Assembly: GCA_039024435.1 (NCBI GenBank)
Contig: JBCCQH010000031.1
Span: 1-63,106 of the forward strand
DNA: 63,106 nucleotides
DNA from: JBCCQH01 sp039024435
GTDB lineage: Bacteria; Bacteroidota; Bacteroidia; J057; JADKCL01
Direction: 5' to 3'
The notes beneath the pieces were generated by a model. It was not told the DNA's origin, ran no database searches, and saw only the letters and a list, made by a program, of their open reading frames with translations. Below, one piece after another: positions 1-8,445 of this stretch; position 1 is the first letter of the stretch, and each line of letters begins with the position of its first letter. Both the position numbers and the translations under genes were made by a program.

Positions 1-1
1 C

Positions 2-610
2 CTGAAAGGGGAGTCGTCGACCTTTAGCCTCGAATTGCCGCCTTATCGACCACCGCGTCTACTGCAGACGCTTTACACCTCGCTGATTGACCGGACGGTA
101 GTTGTGCTGTGGCGGGCGATTGTGTTTGCAATTCCCGCCGGGGTAGTGATTTGGGTGGTGTCAAATGTCTCCATCGGCGAGCTGACCCTGGCGGAGCACT
201 TCATCAACGGGACGGCGCCGTTTGCCGCAATATTTGGCCTGAATGGAGTCATCTTGCTGGCCTACATCGTCGCGATTCCCGCCAACGAAATCGTGATTCC
301 GACGATCCTCATGTTGACCGTGCTGAGTACCGGGCTCGGTGGGGTCGGGGAAGGGGCAGGGATCATGTTTGAATTGGATTCCATCGAAGGCACGGAAACG
401 ATTTTGCGCGCCGGTGGCTGGACGCTGCTGACCGGGATCAACTTGATGCTGTTCAGCCTGCTACACAATCCCTGTTCCACGACGATCTACACGATTTACA
501 AAGAAACCAAAAGTGTGAAATGGACGCTGGTTTCGACTTTTCTGCCGGTCGTACTGGGCTTTCTTATGTGCTTTTTCACCACGCAGATTTATCTGTTGAT
601 CACTGGTTGA
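2..610 (+). CDS. feoB: Ferrous iron transport protein B, C-terminal part (5' end outside window)
   Basis: The reading frame is open from base 2 and runs to TGA at 608-610, giving about 202 residues of the C-terminal membrane domain of FeoB, the GTP-driven inner-membrane Fe(II) transporter. Visible are several hydrophobic segments, the conserved ANEIVIPTIL stretch and the late HNPCSTTIYTIYKE motif typical of the second Gate/FeoB_C region. The N-terminal G domain and first Gate domain lie upstream of the window. The final codons (ctg ttg atc act ggt tga) already form the first unit of an 11-bp tandem repeat, so the array and the end of the protein overlap. The family assignment is firm; substrate preference is family knowledge. 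Confidence 0.93.
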   Translation: MKGESSTFSLELPPYRPPRLLQTLYTSLIDRTVVVLWRAIVFAIPAGVVIWVVSNVSIGELTLAEHFINGTAPFAAIFGLNGVILLAYIVAIPANEIVIPTILMLTVLSTGLGGVGEGAGIMFELDSIEGTETILRAGGWTLLTGINLMLFSLLHNPCSTTIYTIYKETKSVKWTLVSTFLPVVLGFLMCFFTTQIYLLITG

Positions 611-713
611 TTACTGGTAGATCACCTGTAGATCACCTGTAGATCACCTGTAGATCACCTGTAGATCACCTGTAGATCACCTGTAGATCACCGGTTGATC
701 ACCGGTTGATCGG
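597..713. repeat. 11-bp tandem repeat array, about 10.5 units, each with GATC
   Basis: Ten full units of an 11-bp repeat (consensus agatcacctgt) follow each other without gaps: 597-607, 608-618, 619-629 and so on to 696-706, then a partial unit 707-713. The six central units (619-684) are identical; the outer ones vary (tgatcactggt, tgattactggt, agatcaccggt, tgatcaccggt). Ten of the eleven units carry GATC at an 11-bp spacing, close to one DNA turn. The array begins inside the last codons of feoB and contains its stop codon. Confidence 0.95.
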
Positions 714-750
714 CGCGGGATGCATTTTCCATCCCCCAGTGCATTCTGAA

Positions 751-911
751 AGGCGGTTTAAATTTAATCCGGCGATTTTGCTGGGACATCTTTTTCCGCC
801 CCCTCTTCCGCTATTTTCTCGCCCATAGCTCGGGCCCTAGACTCCAAAATGAGCTTTGATGGCCAAACAAATCTGTGATCATAAATTTCACCAATCAATT
901 TTAAACCGCTT
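751..911 (-). repeat. Interspersed repeat family A, full-length copy 1
   Basis: This 161-bp element is bounded by the inverted ends aggcggtttaaa (751-762) and ttaaaccgctt (901-911). Its reverse complement matches the copies at 39374-39535 and 27813-27981 along nearly their whole length, sharing gctcattttgg(a/g)gtc, gcgaaaaaatagcgga-like and ggcggaaaaagatg blocks. It lies between the feoB repeat array and the Rieske gene. No reading frame is conserved between copies, so it is a non-coding, MITE-like element. Confidence 0.85.
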
Positions 912-983
912 CCAAGCGGCATCGAAAGGCATTTTCCCCGCCCGACGGCGGGGGAGCTGCGGCATTTTCCTTAAATTTCCGGT

Positions 984-1412
984 ATGAAAAGCGATTGTCC
1001 CGAATGCCAGGATGCGTCCCGGCGTGCATTTCTCAAGAAAGTAGCCGGTGGGGCGGCGGCGTTTACCCTTTTGGGGGCGATTGGGTCCTGTTCGGACGAC
1101 CTGCCGGAAATGAAAGTGGGCGATCTGAGCGAAATGGAGAAAGGACCGCTCACGCCCAAGTTTAACGGCACTCGGATTTTGGCCCGGCGTTTGGACGGGG
1201 AGATTGTGGTGTTTTCATTGACCTGCCGCCACAAAGCCTGCACGGTGAAGTGGAAAGCCGAGCGGACACGCTTCGAATGCCCCTGCCACGAGGGCGTTTA
1301 CGATGAGCGGGGCAAAGTCATTTCCGGTCCGCCTCCCGGCCCCCTGCGCCGCTACACCTACGAAGTGCGCGGTGAGGAGCTCTGGGTACTGAATGAATTC
1401 GAAAAAGGTTGA
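984..1412 (+). CDS. Rieske [2Fe-2S] protein with Tat-type signal and possible lipobox
   Basis: This 142-residue protein starts with a twin-arginine motif (SRRAFLKK, residues 12-19) and a hydrophobic stretch ending in a cysteine at 36, so it is probably exported folded by Tat and may be lipidated. The Rieske cluster ligands are clear: C81-x-H83 and C99-x2-H102, with C86 and C101 placed for the disulfide of high-potential Rieske proteins. GPPPGPL follows as the usual proline loop. It should act as a periplasmic or membrane-bound electron carrier. No cytochrome b partner is adjacent, so it may serve an oxidase or nitrite/arsenite-type system rather than a bc complex; that is inference. Confidence 0.88.
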   Translation: MKSDCPECQDASRRAFLKKVAGGAAAFTLLGAIGSCSDDLPEMKVGDLSEMEKGPLTPKFNGTRILARRLDGEIVVFSLTCRHKACTVKWKAERTRFECPCHEGVYDERGKVISGPPPGPLRRYTYEVRGEELWVLNEFEKG

Positions 1413-1446
1413 GGCCCCATTCCCCCTGGCACTGCACGCCTGCCAC

Positions 1447-1508
1447 CAATCGGAAATTCTTTCGTCATGTTTGGTTGCGCGTTACGAACGCGCCCATTGG
1501 AAATTCCC
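1447..1508. repeat. Interspersed repeat family B, short copy
   Basis: This copy carries the family signature: aatcggaaattc, then ggttgcgcgttacgaacgcgc with the palindromic core GCGCGTTACGAACGCGC, then cattggaaattcc. It fills most of the gap between the convergent Rieske and T9SS genes. The palindrome could also act as a bidirectional terminator hairpin, although no T-run follows. Confidence 0.75.
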
Positions 1509-1522
1509 GCATTGAATAGTTG

Positions 1523-2770
1523 TCAATCGACAAAAATGAATTTACCGCGCCATGTTTTCCCGGTTGCCACCGCGTGTACCCGCAATAGGTAAGCCCCGGG
1601 GGGCAAGCCGTCTAGCGCAAGGGTAAACTCGGTGAAGCCAGCATTCAGGCGGATCCCCGCGCGCCGGACCCTGCGCCCCGTTCCATCCAGAATTTGCACG
1701 GCTCCGCTCCCGGACTGGTCGGCGAGCAAGGATACACTCAGACGTTTAGTTTGCGGATTCACCCCGATTTTCAGCTCCGGATCGGTGCGGGGATGCGTTT
1801 CGGGACCACGCAGCAAGACCGTATTTGACCGATGCACCTGCCCATCGGCATCGATTCCGGTCAAGCGATAAATGTTCTCGGCGGGAAACGGATCTTGGTC
1901 CACAAACTCGAAAGCGGAGCTTGCGGAGCCGGGAACTGTCCGGTGCAATTCCGCAAATGTTTGGCCATCGGGGCTGCGTTGCAGCATCACGCGGGTAAAT
2001 GACAACTCCGCCGGCAATTCCCCCCGCAAGCGGTTGAACTGCGCGAAGGCCAGGCCCCGGAGGGACAATTCGGCGGCAGTGAGCGGGATGATCAATTCGG
2101 CGGCCACATCATCGAGGTTGTAGTAGACCGAGGTGGGCGTGGTATTGTCGCAGGTTGACGTGGCGGTATTGGCATTGCAAAAAGGACCGATGATGACCTG
2201 GTCGTAGTTTCCCCCGGCGACAAAGGTTCCGCTGAAGGTGGTGTAGGTGCCCGGGCTGACCATTCCTCCGGGAATTGCCCATTGTGGTGTAACATTTAAA
2301 CAGCAGTTGCCATTGGTGGCCGGAGGATTGCCGGCCTCAAAGAAATACATCCCGAGGTCGACGCAGTTGTTGGGCGCATTTGAAGCAAAGCCCACGCTGT
2401 CGCCGCGCAGGGCCATCGTCACGCGGTAAGTTTGGCCGGCGACCATGGCCGAAGTCAGATTGGCGCGGATCAGTTCGGAATAAGCCAGTGGAAGGCAGGA
2501 AATCAAGTTGGTGGAGGCCCACATGCTGATTGAGCCGGTGCCGGAATTGGGTCCGGAATTGATAGCGACGTTGCCGTTGAACCCGCAATTGCTGTAGTCG
2601 GGCGAGGCAGAATTGGCCGGGGTCCAACTGGTTACGTAGCCGCTTAACTGGGAAAGAGAGGTCGGGCAGGTACTCACGCTCTCAAAACCGGGGTTGGGGA
2701 GGAGATTTTGGGCGGACAGCGGGGCGGTCAGCAGGCAGCACAAGGCGACGAAAAGCGAGAATGGGACCAT
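1523..2770 (-). CDS. Secreted T9SS cargo protein with C-terminal type A sorting domain
   Basis: The chosen start is the internal ATG at 2770 because it begins a clean signal peptide (MVPFSLFVALCCLL...LSAQ) cleaved before QNLLPNPGFE; an upstream ATG at 2821 adds 17 unlikely residues. The protein is then about 415 residues. The N-terminal 200 residues are Gly/Ser/Asn-rich and resemble the NPGFE carbohydrate-binding-like domain common in Bacteroidota exoproteins, with several cysteines. The last 80 residues have the T9SS Por sorting pattern (LPPGAYLLRVHA...KFIFVD). It is likely exported across the outer membrane and anchored or released. Its enzymatic role, if any, is not recognisable. Confidence 0.8.
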   Translation of the reverse strand: MVPFSLFVALCCLLTAPLSAQNLLPNPGFESVSTCPTSLSQLSGYVTSWTPANSASPDYSNCGFNGNVAINSGPNSGTGSISMWASTNLISCLPLAYSELIRANLTSAMVAGQTYRVTMALRGDSVGFASNAPNNCVDLGMYFFEAGNPPATNGNCCLNVTPQWAIPGGMVSPGTYTTFSGTFVAGGNYDQVIIGPFCNANTATSTCDNTTPTSVYYNLDDVAAELIIPLTAAELSLRGLAFAQFNRLRGELPAELSFTRVMLQRSPDGQTFAELHRTVPGSASSAFEFVDQDPFPAENIYRLTGIDADGQVHRSNTVLLRGPETHPRTDPELKIGVNPQTKRLSVSLLADQSGSGAVQILDGTGRRVRRAGIRLNAGFTEFTLALDGLPPGAYLLRVHAVATGKTWRGKFIFVD

Positions 2771-2951
2771 GGTGGCGGTGATTGATCGGACCGGAGCGCC
2801 CGCGAGGGGTGCTCGGGTCAATGCGCAAAGTGAATATAAGGGGAATCTGGCGTTTTTCCGTGGGGGATTGCGCGATGGGTCGGAGGAGGCGTTTCGGCGT
2901 CACGTGAGCGCAGCGAGGGCCAATCGGTGATTGTCAACGCACGGAGCGCCG

Positions 2952-4727
2952 TCAGATTTGCTGAATGAAGGCATCCAGTTCTTCGCCCCGGGCCAGGCCG
3001 AGTTTCTTGCGGAGGCGGTGGCGGGTGACATTGACCGTGTTGAGGCTGGTGCGGCGCAGTTCCGCGATGTCTTTGCTGCTCAGGTTGAGCTTGAGGTAGG
3101 CGCAGATTTCGCGCTCAGTCTTGCTCAAGGTGGGGTATTTTTCTTGCAGCCGGGCGTAAAATTCCGAATTGATGCGGTCGACATCTTCCTGCAATACCTG
3201 TAGCTTTTGTTCGGTGGCCGAATGGCCTTTGAGGCGGTTGATGAGGAGTTTTACTTGTTTGCGCAGTTGGCCTTTGTCCTCGTTCACAATGGCGGTCAGT
3301 TCGCCGATGAGGTTTTGTTGAAACTTCATCTTCATGAGGTTATTGGCGCTGAGGGTGGCCATATCGCGGTCTTTTTTCTCCAGGTCCAAGGCATGGGCAC
3401 GGGTTTCGGCTTCGACCAGTTGCGCGGTGCGCTCTTTCACTTCGGCTTCCAGGGTGCGGTTGCGCTCGGCGAGGGTTGCATTGGCGGTTTCGAGGCGGAC
3501 GGACAGGCTTTCGACCAGGCGGAAGGCGACGCCGCTGCGGCGGGCCAGGATCCCGGCAAAGATCAGAATGATAACCGCTATGCCCACGTGAAAGGCATTT
3601 ACCCGGCTGACCGGCTCGGTGATGAAAGCGCCCGAGAGGATCACAATCAGGATCATGCATACGGTCATCACAAGCATAGCTGCGGCGTCCGGCTCCCGGC
3701 GCAGTGTTGCCAGGGAGAGCACCCGAACCATCATGATCAGGGTCAGGTACATGGTGACCGGCAAAACAATTTCTGCGTAGGTCAGGATTTCTTGGGGTGC
3801 GGACAGTACCAGCAGAAAGATGAGCAGCGACAGCGCCGTGGCGCCCCGGATCTCCCACCGGCTCAGGATCTTGGGGAACAGCGCATCCATCAGCCGGATC
3901 AACAGCCAAAACATACCGGCCAGGATCGCGAATTCCATGCGGTAGGCCCAGTGCCACCCGAGCGTCCCGATGATTTCGTAGCCCAGGTGCTCATTGATCA
4001 TGAAGATGTTTTGGCCCCAGCACAGGCTGAACAGGCCAAAGTACAGGTTGAAGCGCAGGGCGGGCCGGAAAGCGTAGAAAAGCAGAAAAACGATGCCCAG
4101 GGAAAACAACAATCCTTCGAAGAAGCTTCCCCGCAGGTAGCGGCGGCGAACCTCCCGGGTCAGGGCAGTTCTGGACCCGAGCTCGGGAGCACGGAACATG
4201 CCGCCCCGCCAGTGGTGAAAATTGGTGAGCTGAATCACGATCCGTAATTCGACCTGGTCGGGCGTGAGGGAAACGGTCTGCGGATGGTAAGCGGGAACCG
4301 AAGTGGCTTTGGTTTTGCCGACGGTGCCGGCCGAGGCGACAAACTCCCCGTTGACCCAGACTTGGTGGGCCATGTAGATCGTCGGGAGGTGGAGTGCCAG
4401 GGGAGGGGCTTTCGCGGGCAGGTGTACTTTGAGAAAATAGGTCAAGCTACCCTGCATAGGCAGCGGGTTGCCCCGATAATTCAGGTTGCGCATGTTACCG
4501 GGCACCGCGATCAGTTCTCCGTCTTCCTGCCATTGTTCCACCAGGCCCGGCTGAAATCGCCAACTGCCCGCTAGTTCTACGATCTCCTGCGCCCCCCAGT
4601 CCACCGAGCGCAGGTCCAGGACCCCGTCGCGGACCAGTGGAGTACCGGGCAGCGAAGAAAAGGCCAGCATCAGGATCACGAGGCCAGCGCAATGGGGAAG
4701 GAGGCGGTATAGCGGGGCGGTATGCAT
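2952..4727 (-). CDS. 7TMR-DISM membrane sensor with coiled coil and C-terminal LuxR-type HTH
   Basis: The start at 4727 gives a signal-like N-terminus (MHTAPLYRLLPHCAGLVILML); an ATG at 4784 lies inside a repeat element. In order: an extracytoplasmic jelly-roll-like 7TMR-DISM extracellular domain (residues about 40-190), seven hydrophobic segments (about 200-390), a coiled coil (about 395-470, LETANATLAERNRTLEAEVKERT) and a C-terminal LuxR/GerE-like helix-turn-helix (LSKTEREICAYLKLNLSSKDIAELRRTSLNTVNVTRHRLRKKLG). There is no kinase or receiver domain, so it would be a one-component membrane regulator that senses an extracellular ligand, possibly a glycan. Such fusions are frequent in Bacteroidota. 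The ligand and targets are unknown. Confidence 0.85.
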   Translation of the reverse strand: MHTAPLYRLLPHCAGLVILMLAFSSLPGTPLVRDGVLDLRSVDWGAQEIVELAGSWRFQPGLVEQWQEDGELIAVPGNMRNLNYRGNPLPMQGSLTYFLKVHLPAKAPPLALHLPTIYMAHQVWVNGEFVASAGTVGKTKATSVPAYHPQTVSLTPDQVELRIVIQLTNFHHWRGGMFRAPELGSRTALTREVRRRYLRGSFFEGLLFSLGIVFLLFYAFRPALRFNLYFGLFSLCWGQNIFMINEHLGYEIIGTLGWHWAYRMEFAILAGMFWLLIRLMDALFPKILSRWEIRGATALSLLIFLLVLSAPQEILTYAEIVLPVTMYLTLIMMVRVLSLATLRREPDAAAMLVMTVCMILIVILSGAFITEPVSRVNAFHVGIAVIILIFAGILARRSGVAFRLVESLSVRLETANATLAERNRTLEAEVKERTAQLVEAETRAHALDLEKKDRDMATLSANNLMKMKFQQNLIGELTAIVNEDKGQLRKQVKLLINRLKGHSATEQKLQVLQEDVDRINSEFYARLQEKYPTLSKTEREICAYLKLNLSSKDIAELRRTSLNTVNVTRHRLRKKLGLARGEELDAFIQQI

Positions 4728-4767
4728 GGTGATGAAAAGAGATTTAAGTTGCGGGATGAAATCTGCG

Positions 4768-4975
4768 AAAGCAAACCTCACCAATCAAATTTTAAACGGG
4801 CGATTGGAGGTTGTTGCAAAATGATTTATTGCGGTTGGGTACCGCAGGTTTTTTCGCTGATCGAAGCTCATTTGAGGCTCCATAGCCTGATCGGTCACCA
4901 CGGAGGGAGCCGCCGATTGGCGATACACGCTACGATAGCAAAGTCGCCGGATTGAATTGAAATAACCTCTTGCGT
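4768..4975. repeat. Interspersed repeat family A, diverged or nested copy
   Basis: The stretch holds recognisable pieces of family A in two orders. The end block caccaatcaaattttaaac is at 4779-4797, as in copy 1. The internal block tttttcgctgatcgaagctcattt...ggctccatagcc and the end block gatagcaaagtcgccggattgaattgaaa follow, as in the copies at 27.8 and 39.4 kb. An extra segment near 4900-4930 is not seen in other copies. This suggests a nested insertion or recombination between two copies. It covers the upstream region of the 7TMR-DISM gene and so probably its promoter. Confidence 0.6.
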
Positions 4976-5479
4976 TCAGTCTCGAAAATACATCCCTGAT
5001 CTGGCCTGATTCATCGATGGGGGAGCGCCAACGCAAAATACTTGAAATTGAAGTGGGGAGACCCGCAAGGCGATTGCCGTGGGCAACGCGCGAAGCAAGG
5101 TTACAAAATATGTTGGCGGTTCAACAATTGACCCGATTGTACAGCGTGAACCAAGTACCTAAATCTTGACACTGTACTAGGTTGGACGGTTTTTTGATTT
5201 ATTTCTTGTTGGGGGGGATGGAAAACGATGCGGATAAGCATCTATACTATAGACTCTCCCAAGTCCGGCGATTCCGGATGCGGTCGAGGCCAGGCGCCAA
5301 TTGGGTTTTAATTGTCGCTTCGTTTTTTGTATAATTCTGAGCCGAAGGCTCGGAGTGGGTTTTCAATCGCTGGGCGTACCTTGCCAGGCAAGACTGCGTA
5401 ACCAGAATCGAGATCCGACTCAACCAATTGACTGCCGCACACCGACGGTAACTGTTTTAACCTTCTTAAACTAAATCCC
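4976..5479. other. Intergenic region upstream of the amidase gene
   Basis: About 500 bases with no supportable gene. The region contains an AT-rich piece around 5160-5260 (cttgacactgtacta, then a G-run and tatactatag) that could hold a promoter for the amidase gene. No tRNA, riboswitch or strong hairpin was recognised. Confidence 0.4.
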
Positions 5480-6478
5480 ATGGAATCTAAATACGGATTC
5501 AAAAAAATGAACCTGGAAGAGTTCAAAGAGTACATCACTGAACTCCAGGTGGCACGCACGGTTCTGACCATTCAGCAGCACCATACCTACAGCCCATCGT
5601 ACAAGCATTTTAAAGGTGACAACCACTTCACCTTGCAGCGCAACATGAAGAATTATCACGTCAACCAGAATGGATGGAGTGATATCGGGCAGCATTTTTC
5701 GACCTTTACCGACGGCACAATCGTCACGGGGCGTAGTATTGAGCGGTCTCCGGCCTGCATCTACGGTGCCAACTCGAATTCGGTTTGCATTGAGCATGTC
5801 GGGAATTTTGATGCGGGGGGAGACGCCATGAGCGAGGCGCACAAAGCGACCATCATCGGCATGACGGCCGCACTCTGCGAAAAGTTTGAGGTCCCCGTGA
5901 ATACCGACAAGGTGATTTACCACCACTGGTACAATTTGTCCACCGGTAAGCGCAACAATGGCTCCGGCGGCAACAAGAGCTGCCCGGGCACCAATTTCTT
6001 CGGCGGCAACAAAGTGGAAGATGCCCAGCAGCATTTTATTCCCCTGGTCGAAGGTGCCCTTTCCGGCAACATCAACAACCACCAGGACTTGCCCCACTTC
6101 ATGAAGTACGTCGTGGTCACGGCGGACAAGCTCAATGTACGCGAAGGTGCCTCGGCCAGCACGGCGATCAACTGTGATCGCGAATCGGCGGTCGGGGGGG
6201 CCATCCTGCGGGTCTACGGGGAAGACAACGGTTGGTACCGCATCTCCAGCAAGCTGCACCAATGGGTCTACGGTCGCTACACCAAGGACGTCGAGCGGGC
6301 CACCATTACCACCGAGAAACTCAACGTCCGCAGCGGGCCCAGCACTGACTTCGAAGACATCGGAGATTACTTCAAAGGACAAGAGGTTTTCATCGAAGAG
6401 CGCAGTGGCAACTGGGCCAAAGTCGTAATGGAAGAGGCGTGGGTTCACGCCGGTTACCTTAGCTTTTCGAATTCATAA
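5480..6478 (+). CDS. PGRP/amidase_2-type N-acetylmuramoyl-L-alanine amidase with two SH3b domains, no signal peptide
   Basis: This 332-residue protein has an N-terminal zinc amidase fold: H34/H35 (QQHHTYSPS), the WSDIGQHF and GRSIERSPA turns, VCIEHVGNF, H148/H149 and C168 (KSCPG). These fit the zinc-ligand pattern of amidase_2/peptidoglycan recognition proteins that cleave the MurNAc-L-Ala bond. Two bacterial SH3 repeats follow (about residues 215-268 and 274-325, each with KLNVR and a GWY/GNW element), likely binding cell-wall peptide. There is no signal peptide, so it would act in the cytoplasm, after lysis, or via a non-Sec exporter. That is more usual for phage- or toxin-type amidases. 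It stands alone between two intergenic regions and is followed by a terminator. Confidence 0.82.
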   Translation: MESKYGFKKMNLEEFKEYITELQVARTVLTIQQHHTYSPSYKHFKGDNHFTLQRNMKNYHVNQNGWSDIGQHFSTFTDGTIVTGRSIERSPACIYGANSNSVCIEHVGNFDAGGDAMSEAHKATIIGMTAALCEKFEVPVNTDKVIYHHWYNLSTGKRNNGSGGNKSCPGTNFFGGNKVEDAQQHFIPLVEGALSGNINNHQDLPHFMKYVVVTADKLNVREGASASTAINCDRESAVGGAILRVYGEDNGWYRISSKLHQWVYGRYTKDVERATITTEKLNVRSGPSTDFEDIGDYFKGQEVFIEERSGNWAKVVMEEAWVHAGYLSFSNS

Positions 6479-6689
6479 TGTCAATTACGTTGCGAATTGT
6501 TAAAGATTTGTCCCATCTACTAAACTTTTCGCAAAAATCTACCGTAAGGTTTGGAGAAGTCCAGATAGTTTGCTTCCTTCGTACCGAACGATGAATTACA
6601 CAGTAAAATATCGCCGCATTAATTGGTATCCACTCCTCAGGAACGGATCGGGTTATATTTGGTGATTTTTTCTGATAAGAATAATTACA

Positions 6690-6722
6690 ACGCCCGGTCC
6701 TCGAAAGGATCGGGCGTTTTTG
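6690..6722 (+). terminator. Rho-independent terminator after the amidase gene
   Basis: An 11-bp stem (cgcccggtcct, with loop cgaa, pairing to aggatcgggcg with one mismatch) is followed by ttttttg. It ends 33 bases before the phhA start codon, so phhA needs its own promoter in the short spacer, or this structure acts as an attenuator-like leader hairpin. Confidence 0.8.
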
Positions 6723-6755
6723 TTTGCGTCATGATTTGAAAACACACACACTACA

Positions 6756-7484
6756 ATGGTCCAGCAATATCACCTCTACACCGAACAAGACCACCGCACG
6801 TGGAAACTGCTCTTCGACAGACAAGCCAGTAACCTGCAGGACAAGGCCTCTACCGATTACCTGCTCTGGTTGCAGGAACTCGCCCCAGCCTTGCAGGCCG
6901 ACCGCATCGCCTCTTTTCGGCAGCTCAACCAGCGTCTTTGGTCGGGAACCGGATGGAGCATCGAAGTGGTTCCGGGACTGATCCCGGTCGGCGATTTTTT
7001 CTCTTTGCTTGCCCGGCGGCGCTTTTGCTCCTCGACCTGGGTACGCAAACCCGAACAAATCGATTACCTTGAAGAGCCGGACATGTTCCACGACATCTTC
7101 GGACACGTTCCGCTGCTCATGAACCCGACCTACGCTGATTTCATGCAGAAATTTGGGGAGATCGGCATGAAATACGCGGATGATCCCAACTGTGAGCGCC
7201 AACTGGAGCGGCTGTACTGGTACACGGTGGAATTTGGTCTGATCATGGAGCGGGGCCAGCAGCGGATTTTCGGTGCGGGGATTGCCTCTAGCTTTGGAGA
7301 GTCGAATCACATCTTTGACGACGACATTACGATCCACCCCTTTAACATCGACCAGGTCTTGCAGACTGAATTCCGCACCGACATCATGCAGACGGAATAC
7401 TTTGCCATTCCCAGCTACGCCTCCCTTTTCCGGAGTCTGGATGGAGTGGAAGAACACTTGAAGCAAATGACGTTAGCAGTGTAG
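6756..7484 (+). CDS. phhA: Phenylalanine 4-monooxygenase
   Basis: This 242-residue protein is a bacterial-type aromatic amino acid hydroxylase that converts phenylalanine to tyrosine with tetrahydrobiopterin and O2 in the cytosol. The iron-binding facial triad is visible: H112 and H117 in PDMFHDIFGHVPLL and E159 in YWYTVEFGL. The length matches monofunctional bacterial PhhA, without the regulatory ACT domain of animal enzymes. The start lies directly after a terminator hairpin. No pterin-4a-carbinolamine dehydratase gene is next to it. Confidence 0.95.
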   Translation: MVQQYHLYTEQDHRTWKLLFDRQASNLQDKASTDYLLWLQELAPALQADRIASFRQLNQRLWSGTGWSIEVVPGLIPVGDFFSLLARRRFCSSTWVRKPEQIDYLEEPDMFHDIFGHVPLLMNPTYADFMQKFGEIGMKYADDPNCERQLERLYWYTVEFGLIMERGQQRIFGAGIASSFGESNHIFDDDITIHPFNIDQVLQTEFRTDIMQTEYFAIPSYASLFRSLDGVEEHLKQMTLAV

Positions 7485-8056
7485 AATTTCCAGTTGCCTG
7501 ATTTCCGATTTTCAATGGGTGCGTCCTGGACGCGCAATGAGCGATGAAAGAATTTCCAATTGCCTGATTTCCGATTTCCAATTGGCGCGTTCGGAACGCA
7601 CATCCAACACAATTCAAGACTTGGTCCTTCCCGTAACTACATGCAAATTTATCAATTTTAACACCGCGCGGCGGAGGCTCATTTCCGATTTCCAAGGGGA
7701 GGATTTTCAAGGCCCACTCAGTGGCCGTAAGCATTGAAAATGGGAAATTTTTCATTGGCAATTCCTTGATGCGGCAAGGATGGGAGGGACTTTGGTCCTG
7801 CCGCACGGCGGGACGGAGCACCGCGAACTCCCGGAACAGCCTGGTACCGATGCGTCGGTAGCTGCCCTTATCGGAGTGATATCCCCCCAAAGCAGCTTCA
7901 TCAAGCCGGATCGTAGCGCTACGTTGCAGCGCACCGTCCCGAGGATTTTCCGTAAAAGTGAGCCACGAAGAATTTCCAATTCCCAATGGACCGTTGCGCA
8001 GATCAACCGCCGCCACGCACCCATTGAAAATTGGAAATTTTTTCCGGATAATTCCC
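7485..8056. repeat. Repeat cluster: families B and C
   Basis: The 570-base gap has no supportable gene. It starts with two family B blocks (gaatttccagttgcctgatttccgatt and gaatttccaattgcctgatttcc, each ending in a g(c/t)gcgtc-type palindrome) at 7485-7612, then more aatttcc/ggaaatt pieces. Positions 7777-7870 carry a copy of family C: tgggagggac, ggcgggacggagc, gcgaactcccggaacagcctggta. Its inverted homologue lies at 62276-62390. Family B pieces return at 7970-8045 just before a family A element. Confidence 0.8.
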
Positions 8057-8064
8057 GATACTCA

Positions 8065-8132
8065 GAGGCGGTTTAAAATTGGTTTGTGAAATTTGCCATA
8101 GCAAAATCACAGGATTAAATTTAAACCGCCTC
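8065..8132. repeat. Interspersed repeat family A, 68-bp internally deleted copy
   Basis: This copy has both ends intact, gaggcggtttaaa and tttaaaccgcctc (a perfect 13-bp inverted repeat), but keeps only about 20 internal bases from each side: attggtttgtgaaattt at the left and gccatagcaaaatcacaggattaaa at the right. The middle 90-odd bases present in the 39.4 and 27.8 kb copies are missing. It sits 8 bases from the end of the downstream minus-strand gene and may serve as its terminator hairpin. Confidence 0.88.
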
Positions 8133-8139
8133 TCACAAA

Positions 8140-8445
8140 TTAAACCTTCATATATACCCGGCGGAAGTGTTTGGTGAGGTAGTAATCGATTTTGCGGGAA
8201 AATGGCAGTGACTCCTCATTGACGCAAGGCTCGGTGATTTTGTGGATGTGGTAGAGGCGAATGGAAAGATCGGGGCCATCTTCGTCGATGCTGTTGATTT
8301 TGAAGCAGAGCACGGCTTCTTTGCCGTTTTTGAGGCGACCGAAAACCAACGGAATGATGCGCCGCGGGTTGCCCTGGTAGTAGAGGGAGAGCGTTTTGCC
8401 TTGAGCGATACCGGTTTCGATGAGTTGATCTATCGTGGTAGTCAT
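8140..8445 (-). CDS. Small WYL-like domain protein
   Basis: Starting at the ATG at 8445 gives 101 residues (MTTTIDQLIETGIAQGKTL...). An ATG at 8559 would add a low-complexity leader and is less likely. The central part (LSLYYQGNPRRIIPLVFGRLKNGKEAVLCFKI) resembles the strand order of WYL-type ligand-binding domains (Y.G..R.I.P..FG...G...L). There is no DNA-binding domain, so it is a stand-alone sensor-like or accessory protein. It is flanked by repeats on its 3' side. The WYL similarity is by eye; the function is unknown. Confidence 0.6.
   Translation of the reverse strand: MTTTIDQLIETGIAQGKTLSLYYQGNPRRIIPLVFGRLKNGKEAVLCFKINSIDEDGPDLSIRLYHIHKITEPCVNEESLPFSRKIDYYLTKHFRRVYMKV

Noticed and set aside
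597..713. CRISPR array
   Set aside because: The units are contiguous 11-mers with no spacers, so this is a simple tandem repeat. No CRISPR-like repeat/spacer pattern was seen anywhere in the window.
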